Shown here one piece after another: positions 51,753-59,380 of a stretch of DNA of 61,854 nt; positions within the stretch are counted from its first letter, which is position 1, and each line of letters begins with the position of its first letter. The translations under genes and the position numbers were made by a program. The stretch is taken from the NCBI GenBank assembly GCA_029975525.1, contig JARKOX010000294.1:1-61854 (forward strand), written 5' to 3'. Source of the stretch: Prolixibacteraceae bacterium (GTDB lineage Bacteria > Bacteroidota > Bacteroidia > Bacteroidales > Prolixibacteraceae). The notes under the pieces were generated by a model, which saw only the letters and a list, made by a program, of their open reading frames with translations, ran no database searches and was not told where the DNA came from.

Positions 51753-53324
51753 TTAGTATTGATCGTTTTGTTTCAGATTTGGATTGTTGTCCACTTCGCT
51801 TTGAGGGATCGGCATCCGAATCGATTTGCCTAATACAAAATTATTGAAATCAGAGTCGCGTTCCTTTATCGAGGTCAGCGTATTCGCATCATTGATTCCC
51901 CAACGTTTCAGATCAATCCAGCGCACACATTCCATGGCCAGTTCGAGCCCTCTTTCGATTTTCAGATGTTCGCGGAAAGCCTCTTTGTTGGTTGTTATTT
52001 GCGTGCCGTTATAATAGGTGCTGTTTTCAATATTCGGCAGTTTTACCCGGTTTCGTACCCGGTTCACACATTCCACAGCTTTCGCCGGCGGTGTGGTGTT
52101 CAGTTCATTGAGCACTTCGGCATAGAGTAGTAACATGTCTGCATAACGAAGCGACCGGAAGTTGTTGTCATTCCAGTAATACAACGGAAGGGCGTCGGTA
52201 CTGTATTTTTTGATAAAGACCCGGTTTCCCCAGTCACTGTTCCAGGGTTTTCCATAAATTAACTGATTGGGATATTCGGGAAAGTCGGATGAGGCGCCAT
52301 CATACCAGAGCGTGTGGAACAAACGGATGTCATTCTTACCTTCTGTCGTCTTTTCGCGCTTGAAATAATCAACCAGCCAGCGTCGGGCTTCAATGTTATT
52401 CCAGCCGATTCCGGCGGGGGCCTGGTTCATCTCGATTTGTGTGCCTAACTGGGCATTGGGGTCCAGGTAATTATTAGTCTGGTCGAAACCTACGCGGTTC
52501 ATCAGCGAAAATTGGATTTCAAACAGCGATTCCTTGTTGTTTTCGGTACGGTTGCTGAAATTATCAGCCCAGTTTGGTCTTAAATCGTAATAGGCTTTCC
52601 CCTCTCCATCAACAAGCCATTCCAGGCATTTTTTTGCATTTTCCCATTTGTGATGCTGGGCATAGGTTTTGGCAAGCAATCCGTAGGCAGCCCCTTTTGT
52701 TGGGCGGCCATACTCTTTAGCATCTCGTATTGCCGGAAGTTTGGTTACCGCATCTTCCAGATCAGCCTCGATCTGTGCAAATACTTCCTCGGTCGTTACC
52801 TGTTTGGGCTGGTCCGAAGCAGAAGAGGTTTTTAATACGAGAGGAACATTATCCCACAGGGTGGTTAAATAGAAGTAATAAAATGCGCGGAGGAATTTTG
52901 CCTGTCCAATTAAATCCTGCTTGTGTGTTTCATTCGCAAAGGTAATTTTATCGATGTTGTCCAACACCTGGTTGGCCCGAAAGATGGCAATGTAATGTTC
53001 TCTCCATATTTTAACGTTACACTCGGCAAAATTGTAATCGGTAAATATAAACTTGGTGTATTCGTTCAATTCAGTCCAACCGGCATAACTTACGCCTTCA
53101 TCAGCCATCCCGGTCATTTGGGTATAAATGTTCCGGGTCCATGTTCCCTGCCGGTAAAACATATTGTATATGGAAACGACTCCCGATTCAATATCGGCTT
53201 CCGTTTTCCAGAATACCCCGGTACTCAGCGTATTTTCATTCTGAATATCGAGCAGCGATGAGTCGCAGGATGACAACAGCGTTATCGAAACGCACAATAC
53301 TATATAATTAGCTATTTTTTTCAT
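51753..53324 (-). CDS. SusD/RagB family lipoprotein (SusD4)
   Basis: A 523-residue outer-membrane lipoprotein (ITLLSSC, Cys near residue 20). SusD landmarks: GQAKFLRAFYYFYLTTLWDNVPLVLK near 140, RPTKGAAYGLLAKTYAQHHKW near 205, LRYADMLLLYAEVLNELN near 395 and LELAMECVRWIDLKRWG near the end. It pairs with SusC4, 12 bases upstream. In this locus the ligand is probably a nucleoside, RNA fragment or riboside rather than a pectin oligosaccharide. Confidence 0.94.
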   Translation of the reverse strand: MKKIANYIVLCVSITLLSSCDSSLLDIQNENTLSTGVFWKTEADIESGVVSIYNMFYRQGTWTRNIYTQMTGMADEGVSYAGWTELNEYTKFIFTDYNFAECNVKIWREHYIAIFRANQVLDNIDKITFANETHKQDLIGQAKFLRAFYYFYLTTLWDNVPLVLKTSSASDQPKQVTTEEVFAQIEADLEDAVTKLPAIRDAKEYGRPTKGAAYGLLAKTYAQHHKWENAKKCLEWLVDGEGKAYYDLRPNWADNFSNRTENNKESLFEIQFSLMNRVGFDQTNNYLDPNAQLGTQIEMNQAPAGIGWNNIEARRWLVDYFKREKTTEGKNDIRLFHTLWYDGASSDFPEYPNQLIYGKPWNSDWGNRVFIKKYSTDALPLYYWNDNNFRSLRYADMLLLYAEVLNELNTTPPAKAVECVNRVRNRVKLPNIENSTYYNGTQITTNKEAFREHLKIERGLELAMECVRWIDLKRWGINDANTLTSIKERDSDFNNFVLGKSIRMPIPQSEVDNNPNLKQNDQY

Positions 53325-53336
53325 AATTATCCGAGT

Positions 53337-56300
53337 TTAGAATGTGAAAGACAATGCAAATTGAACTGCCCGTGGATTTGGGAACGAGCAATTGTCTGCT
53401 CCCATGGTAAATATGCCACTATCTGCGAATTCAGGATCCAGGCCTGAGTATTTTGTAATGGTGATCAGGTTTTGAAATGTGACCGAGGTGTGAATTTTAT
53501 CCAGTCCGACTTTACCGCATAGCGATGCAGGCACGGTGTATCCCAGGGTAATATCGCTCAGGCGGAAGAATGAGCCATCTTCCAGCCAACGATTTTGGTC
53601 GCCCCGGCTGTTGCGCGTATCGCCATAAACAATGCGTGGACGATCATTAACCGGATGTTCCTGCGTCCAGGGCATCATGCCGTTGAAGTTGTTCTGGTTA
53701 TTGGCAAAGTCGCCTGCTGCTGCGGCCGAACCGTTCCAGACTTCCTGCCCAAACCTGCCATATCCGTTAATTGTCAAATCAAATCCTTTGTAAGAAGCTC
53801 CTAGATTCAACCCCACTTCAAAATCGGGCCACGGACTGCCTACCAGCTGTCTGTCTTCCGACGAAATAATGCCATCGTCATTATAATCATCATAGATAAT
53901 ATCGCCAGGCAACGCATTGGGCTGGATAACTTTCCCCTTTGAGTTTATATATTTCTGAACTTCTTCTTCCGATTGGAAAATTCCATTCATTTTATATAAA
54001 TACCACATTCCCAGCGGCTGGCCAATCTCAGATTTTGCAAGGGAAGTGTAATAGACTGTTTGTCCATACCCCAGATCAACCACCTTGTTTTTCAAGTGAG
54101 ATACATTCATAGATGCCGAATAAGAAAAATCGCCAACCCGATCGTTCCAACCGATTTCGAATTCGACTCCTCTGTTTTCCAGACTACCGGCGTTAACCGC
54201 AGGCGCTCCGCCTTCATTTCCGGAACTCATGAGAATTGGCAGATAGACCAGCAGGTCTTTACTTTTCGAATAAAAATATTCTGCGGTGAAACGAAGCTGG
54301 TTGTCGAGCGCAACAAGATCGAAACCGGCATTGGCAGTTGTTTTTCTTTCCCAAACCAGGTCGATGTTGCTTAGCCGGGATTGAATCATCCCGATTTCTT
54401 TATATTCGGGACTTCCGAAAACTGCGCGTGGAGCCGTATTTATGGTTGATTGATAATCCCAGAAACCAATACTGCTGTTTCCAAGTGTACCGTAATTGGC
54501 ACGAAGTTTCAAATCATTAATCAGAGGAACATTGAAAAAATCTTCATTGCTGATTCTCCATCCCAATGAGTAGGAAAGGAAATTGCCCCATCGGGTGTCT
54601 TCAGGCAGGCGTGAAGTCCCGTCACGGCGAGCAGTTATTTGTGCCAGATATTTGTCGGCATACGAATAGTTGATTCGTCCGAGATATGAAATCAATGAAG
54701 CTTCGCCATAACTGCCTCCTGCGGTAGTGTTTCCGGTGGCCGCATCAAGCGACGTAATGTATTTATCGCCTATCGTCAATGGATTTAACTTGGTGATCCA
54801 TCGATAGTCTTCGTGGAATTTATTGTATGTTATTCCGCCCAGTGCATTTACATCATGTTTCCCAAACTGATGTTTGAAATTATAGGTTTGTTCAATCAGG
54901 ATATCCTGATTTTTTGCGCTATTATAACCTAAAAAAGCAGCATCATCTCCCTGTCCCATGGTCCAGTTGCCTTTTTTTCGCAAGGAATTGGTAATTCCCA
55001 TATAGCTTTTGTAGGCGACATTTAATTTGGCTTCGAACATTTCAAAAAGTGATATTTGCCCAAACACATTACCGGTCAAATACTCTTCTTCGTTATCACG
55101 TATATATAAATCCTGCATGGCCACTGGGTTAAGCCCGTAAGAGTTGGCTCTTTTGACATCTCCATATCCAAATCCGCCAGGATGTGCTTCATCGTAAAGG
55201 GGGATGGTTGGCGGCATTCCAATGAAAGAGCTCCAGGGGTTGCCGTTCAGGATCTTCCTGTTGGACTTGGTGTAGTACAGATTCTCTCCGTAGGTGAAGA
55301 TTCCTTTCTGTCCGCTTGTATTGATGCGGAATCCATATTTGTCGTAACCGGTCGCATACAATGCACCACCGTCATCCATCCGATTCAGAGACGTATAATA
55401 TTTTACGCTCTTTGATCCACCTGAGAGAGAAACATTGTAGTTCTGTAAGATTCCCGTACCTAACATTTCTTCCTGCCAATCAGTATCACCATCATAATGA
55501 TCCTGGCGCTTTGTGATTCCGCCGACGCCAGCCAGAATGGCCTCTTCATAAGCCCTGTCATTATAGATTTTATACGTTTCGGCGTCCATCAGATCATATC
55601 GGGGTAACCAGTTTAGGGTCACCTGCGAGTCAAATTTAACTTTCAAGTTACCTTCCTTGCCTTGTTTGGTAGTAATAATTACAACCCCATTTGCCGCACG
55701 TGATCCGTAGATGGCAGCCGAAGAGGCATCCTTCAATACCTGAATTGATTCAATGTCCTCTACGTTGACTCCCAGGTCACTACCTCCATATGCTCCGTCA
55801 ATAATAAACAAGGGGCTGTTGTTGGTTAAACTTCCCAGTCCCCGGATGATTATTGAGGCGTTGGAACCAGGCTGGCCACTGGTCGTAATCTTTACTCCCG
55901 AAGTCAAACCACGCATCGATTCCACCACATTGCCAGATACCCGTTCTGCTAAAACGTCTTCTTTGATCGAGGAAACTGCGCCCAGTAAATCCTTTTTCTT
56001 AACAGTACCATACCCAATGGCCACTACTTCATCCAGGCCAATGGTGCTTTCTTCCATCACAACATCAATTGTAGTTCTGGAGGAAACAGCAATTTCCTGT
56101 GTTTTTAATCCAACAAATGAATAGGCCAAGGTGGCACCTGCCGGTACACTGGCAAGAGTATAGCTTCCGTTTATGTCCGTAATCGTTCCGGTAGAGGTTC
56201 CCTTCACCACTATTGAAACGCCTGGGAGCGGCACTCCTGAAGAGTCTGTTACTTTTCCGTTTATTGTTTTAGCCTGTCCAAACGCCGAAGCCTGAATGAG

Positions 56301-56414
56301 GCATAAAATGAAAAAGAACAAGAAAGAGTGTAATACTCGTGTAATTTTTTTTGAGGGAAAAGCGACTTCTTTAGAAAAGAGTTCGCCCGGATTTAATGTT
56401 CGATTTTTTTTCAT
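53337..56414 (-). CDS. SusC/RagA TonB-dependent transporter (SusC4)
   Basis: A 1025-residue barrel. A long basic N-terminus precedes the signal peptide (cleavage after SAFG, near residue 47). Regulatory-like domain TINGKVTDSSGVPLPGVSIVV, plug with KKKDLLGAVSSIKED and DASSAAIYGSRAANGVV, last barrel strand VQFALSFTF. It is the first gene of the ribose/nucleoside operon. Its promoter and a LacI-type operator lie about 110-150 bases upstream. The gene looks more AT-rich than the three pectin SusC genes. Confidence 0.95.
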   Translation of the reverse strand: MKKNRTLNPGELFSKEVAFPSKKITRVLHSFLFFFILCLIQASAFGQAKTINGKVTDSSGVPLPGVSIVVKGTSTGTITDINGSYTLASVPAGATLAYSFVGLKTQEIAVSSRTTIDVVMEESTIGLDEVVAIGYGTVKKKDLLGAVSSIKEDVLAERVSGNVVESMRGLTSGVKITTSGQPGSNASIIIRGLGSLTNNSPLFIIDGAYGGSDLGVNVEDIESIQVLKDASSAAIYGSRAANGVVIITTKQGKEGNLKVKFDSQVTLNWLPRYDLMDAETYKIYNDRAYEEAILAGVGGITKRQDHYDGDTDWQEEMLGTGILQNYNVSLSGGSKSVKYYTSLNRMDDGGALYATGYDKYGFRINTSGQKGIFTYGENLYYTKSNRKILNGNPWSSFIGMPPTIPLYDEAHPGGFGYGDVKRANSYGLNPVAMQDLYIRDNEEEYLTGNVFGQISLFEMFEAKLNVAYKSYMGITNSLRKKGNWTMGQGDDAAFLGYNSAKNQDILIEQTYNFKHQFGKHDVNALGGITYNKFHEDYRWITKLNPLTIGDKYITSLDAATGNTTAGGSYGEASLISYLGRINYSYADKYLAQITARRDGTSRLPEDTRWGNFLSYSLGWRISNEDFFNVPLINDLKLRANYGTLGNSSIGFWDYQSTINTAPRAVFGSPEYKEIGMIQSRLSNIDLVWERKTTANAGFDLVALDNQLRFTAEYFYSKSKDLLVYLPILMSSGNEGGAPAVNAGSLENRGVEFEIGWNDRVGDFSYSASMNVSHLKNKVVDLGYGQTVYYTSLAKSEIGQPLGMWYLYKMNGIFQSEEEVQKYINSKGKVIQPNALPGDIIYDDYNDDGIISSEDRQLVGSPWPDFEVGLNLGASYKGFDLTINGYGRFGQEVWNGSAAAAGDFANNQNNFNGMMPWTQEHPVNDRPRIVYGDTRNSRGDQNRWLEDGSFFRLSDITLGYTVPASLCGKVGLDKIHTSVTFQNLITITKYSGLDPEFADSGIFTMGADNCSFPNPRAVQFALSFTF

Positions 56415-56520
56415 AGTTCATATTTTATTGGTACAGAGATATTGCTCTTTAGTTAGCTCCGGGTGAAATAATTCATCCCCTTTGGTCATTCAGTATTAGA
56501 ACTCAACCGAAAGCCGTTTA

Positions 56521-56552
56521 CAAACATATAGAACCGGATTGAATTGTACAAA
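56521..56552 (-). promoter_or_regulatory. Promoter of the ribose/nucleoside operon
   Basis: On the minus strand TTTG (56552-56549) and TATGTTTG (56528-56521) are 20 bases apart, an exact Bacteroidota consensus. The TTTG is part of the LacI operator, so repressor binding would block it. Transcription should start near 56515, about 100 bases before SusC4. Confidence 0.7.
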
Positions 56553-56560
56553 CGTTTGCG
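56544..56560. promoter_or_regulatory. LacI-family operator O1
   Basis: TTGTACAAACGTTTGCG contains the palindrome CAAACGTTTG typical of LacI-family sites. It shares the 14-base core TTGTACAAACGTTT with O2, in opposite orientation. It covers the -33 box of the SusC4 operon. Confidence 0.75.
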
Positions 56561-56603
56561 CATTTAAAATTACACGGTTTTGAATTTTTTTTGAGAATCC
56601 AAA

Positions 56604-56635
56604 TTTGTTCTGTTGATAGATAATAAGTAAGTTTG
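56604..56635 (+). promoter_or_regulatory. Promoter of the lacI-family gene
   Basis: TTTG (56604-56607), 20 bases, then TAAGTTTG (56628-56635) fit the Bacteroidota consensus exactly. Transcription would start near 56641, about 100 bases before the start codon and upstream of operator O2. Confidence 0.6.
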
Positions 56636-56731
56636 TATTACTTTTCTGTTTGTCAGGATGTTGGATTTGAGTATTGGGGATTTGTGAAATAGTGAGTATT
56701 GAATTAGAAACGAGCTCCTTGTTTTTTGAAT

Positions 56732-56745
56732 AAACGTTTGTACAA
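56732..56745. promoter_or_regulatory. LacI-family operator O2 at the start codon
   Basis: AAACGTTTGTACAA, the reverse complement of the O1 core, ends on the A of the ATG of the regulator gene. Binding here would act as a roadblock or hold a DNA loop with O1; the centres are 182 bp apart. Confidence 0.75.
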
Positions 56746-57758
56746 TGGCTCCAAAAGTAAATATCAACGACATTGCCTTAAAAACCGGCTTGTCAATTAC
56801 CACCGTGTCAAGAGTGTTGAACGGTAAGGCGGAACAGTACCGGATCGGAAAAAAATCCCAGCAGAAAATTAAAGAAGCCGCCCGGGAATTAAATTATATC
56901 CCCAATCAGTATGCGGCCAATCTTCGGACAGGGAAGAGCAACACCATCGCCTTGATTGTCCCTTCTTTGAACAATCCCTTTTTTGCCGGCATTGCCAGCA
57001 AGATAAATGCTGAGGTGAGGAAATTTGGTTATATCACAATTATCGGCGACAGCGATGAAAATCAGGAAATTGAAAAGATTGAACTGCTTCAGTTAATGTC
57101 CCGGAATATCGAAGGATTGATTATTGTTCCTTGCGGGAATGAATGGGAACACATTAAACATTTGCATGACCTGGGCCTTCCGGTTATTTGTATTGACCGC
57201 TATTTTGAAAATGTTGATTTACCTTACGTTTCAACTGATAATTACGAAGGGGCCTATTCTGCAACAAAATATCTTTTGGATCATGGACATGTCTCCATCG
57301 CTTGTATTCAGGGGGTACAAGCGGCCACTCCGAATAAGCTGAGGGTACAGGGATTTGAAGACGCCATGAAAGAGGCCGGCATTACTGACTACAGCATTGT
57401 TGGGGATGATTATAGTGTGCAAAACGGATATTTGGAAACCAAACTGCTCTTTCAGCACAAAACAAAACCGACTGCGATATTTTCGTTAAACAATACCATC
57501 GCAATGGGGTGCCTGAAAGCTCTTAAAGAGGAAAAGATCAAGATTCCGGAGGATGTCTCTTTGATCACTTTTGACGACCATCCTTATCTTGATTTTTTGG
57601 CAACGCCCCTTACCTGCATTGCTCAGCCGGTAAGCGACATCAGTAAAATTGCCATTAAATTTCTTTTCTCAAGGATCAACAACAACGAAAAAAATATCAA
57701 TCAGGTCCTGCTTAAACCAAAAATGAAAATAAAGGAGTCGGTGAGGAATATTCTTTGA
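56745..57758 (+). CDS. LacI-family transcriptional regulator of the ribose locus
   Basis: A 337-residue regulator. The N-terminal HTH is typical: INDIALKTGLSITTVSRVLNGKAE (about residues 5-28), then the hinge helix region with NYIPNQYAANLRTGKS. The effector domain is a periplasmic-binding-protein fold (TIALIVPSLNNPFFAGIASKI, VICIDRYFENVDLPYVSTDNYEGA, ISLITFDDHPYL-like VSLITFDDHPYLDFL). It should respond to a small sugar, probably ribose or a derivative, and repress the divergent operon and itself through O1 and O2. The stop codon is three bases from the convergent NhaC gene. Ligand and sign of regulation are inferred. Confidence 0.92.
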   Translation: MAPKVNINDIALKTGLSITTVSRVLNGKAEQYRIGKKSQQKIKEAARELNYIPNQYAANLRTGKSNTIALIVPSLNNPFFAGIASKINAEVRKFGYITIIGDSDENQEIEKIELLQLMSRNIEGLIIVPCGNEWEHIKHLHDLGLPVICIDRYFENVDLPYVSTDNYEGAYSATKYLLDHGHVSIACIQGVQAATPNKLRVQGFEDAMKEAGITDYSIVGDDYSVQNGYLETKLLFQHKTKPTAIFSLNNTIAMGCLKALKEEKIKIPEDVSLITFDDHPYLDFLATPLTCIAQPVSDISKIAIKFLFSRINNNEKNINQVLLKPKMKIKESVRNIL

Positions 57759-57761
57759 TCT

Positions 57762-59225
57762 TTAAATCTCTTCTACCGGTTGGGCTTGGTATTCCCCGGC
57801 GGGAACAATCCGTCTGATTTTGATATTCAGGTAAGCGATCAGGATGGCCATCAGCGGACTGATGAGGTTCATAAAGCAGTAGGGAAGATAGTCCCAGGTA
57901 GCAACGCCGAGCACCCGCGATTGGGTTGCGCCGCAGGTATTCCAGGGGATGAGCACCGAAGTCATGGTGCCGCTGTCTTCGAGGGTTCGGCTCAGTAATT
58001 CGGGTTTCAGCCCCTTCTCTTCAAAAGCTTTCCGGTACATTCTTCCCGGTACAACAATGGAAATATACTGATCGGAGGCCGTTGCGTTGAAAAAGATGCA
58101 GGTGCCCACGGTGGAGGCCACCAGGGAGCCGGTTCGCCGCGCCATTTTCACGATCGGCCGGGTAATACGTTCCAGGAATCCGGCAGCTTCCATGGTCCCG
58201 CCAAAAATCATGGCCGAAAGGATCAGCCAGATGGTGTCGAGCATTCCGCGCATCCCCGAGGTGCTGAGCAGCTCATTAACGCTCGGATCGTTGGTGGTAA
58301 GCGAAACGTTGCCAAACATCGCCTGCATGGCAGCCTGGTAGCTGGCCCGGGTGTAGTTGCCCGTAACCTGCGAGACCTCTTCGATGATGTGGGGTTGAAA
58401 AATAACAGCAAAAACAGCCCCCAGCAGGGTGCCGGTCATCAACGAGGGGAGGGGCGGCACTTTCATCACAATAATTACAAACAGGATAAGCGGAACCAAA
58501 AACAGGAGCGGCGTTACGTTAAAGGTTTCGTGAATCGCCGTTTTGACATTCTCCACATCAACAACCGCCTGGGAGAAATCGTAGTTAAAGCCAATAATCA
58601 GAAAGATAATCAGGGTCAGCACCAGGGTGGGGGTGGTGGTAATGGTCATGTAGCGGATGTGGGTAAACAGGTCGGTGCCGGCCATTGCTGGAGCTAGGTT
58701 GGTGGTGTCGCTCAGCGGCGACATTTTATCGCCAAAATAGGCTCCGCTGATGATGGCGCCCGCCACCATCGCCTCACTAATGCCGATGGCCTGGCCGATA
58801 CCCAGCAGGGCCACCCCGATCGTGGCCACCGTCGACCACGAGCTGCCGGTGGCCACGCTCACCACCGAACAGACGACTACCGCGGTGAATAGGAACATTT
58901 TGGGGGAGATGATGTCGAGCCCGTAGTAGATCATCACCGGAACAACACCGCTGATCATCCAGGCGCCGGCCAGCGACCCGATCAGCAACAAAATCAGGAT
59001 CGACGGCATCGCCGAACCGATGGTCTTGACGATTCTTGTCTGGATTTTTTCCCACGGCAACCCCAGCGAAGCGGAGATCACCACGGTGGTCGTGGCTGCC
59101 AGCAGCAGCGCCATCTGGTTGGAGCCGGCCAGGGTGTCGTCGAATATAAATACGTTGGCAGTCAGCAATCCGATTAACAGGATCAGCGGAAACAAAGCTT
59201 CCAGCAAACGGGCTTCTCTTTTCAT
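57762..59225 (-). CDS. nhaC: Na+/H+ antiporter, NhaC family
   Basis: About 487 residues from the ATG at 59225; the frame extends upstream to a TTG at 59288, but the extra 21 residues are polar and less likely. A membrane protein with about 11-12 helices of the NhaC type: VCSVVSVATGSSWSTVATIG, ISGAYFGDKMSPLSDTTNLAPA and, near the end, TLEDSGTMTSVLIPWNTCGATQS are strong signatures. It exchanges internal Na+ for external H+, possibly helping to keep the sodium gradient used by the Na+/Ca2+ exchanger. The gene is convergent with the lacI-family gene and divergent from the repeat protein. Confidence 0.92.
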   Translation of the reverse strand: MKREARLLEALFPLILLIGLLTANVFIFDDTLAGSNQMALLLAATTTVVISASLGLPWEKIQTRIVKTIGSAMPSILILLLIGSLAGAWMISGVVPVMIYYGLDIISPKMFLFTAVVVCSVVSVATGSSWSTVATIGVALLGIGQAIGISEAMVAGAIISGAYFGDKMSPLSDTTNLAPAMAGTDLFTHIRYMTITTTPTLVLTLIIFLIIGFNYDFSQAVVDVENVKTAIHETFNVTPLLFLVPLILFVIIVMKVPPLPSLMTGTLLGAVFAVIFQPHIIEEVSQVTGNYTRASYQAAMQAMFGNVSLTTNDPSVNELLSTSGMRGMLDTIWLILSAMIFGGTMEAAGFLERITRPIVKMARRTGSLVASTVGTCIFFNATASDQYISIVVPGRMYRKAFEEKGLKPELLSRTLEDSGTMTSVLIPWNTCGATQSRVLGVATWDYLPYCFMNLISPLMAILIAYLNIKIRRIVPAGEYQAQPVEEI

Positions 59226-59380
59226 CAAAAAACCAAATAAGGCGTTTTGTCTTTCAAACTCACACAATGATACCGATTTTTCTGACAATTTTGTTTGAAG
59301 ACCGCCCGGATTTCAAAAAAAGAAATTTAGCTCTGCCGGATAATTAAATGTTTCTAATTTCGTTCGTTATATTTTGAAAG

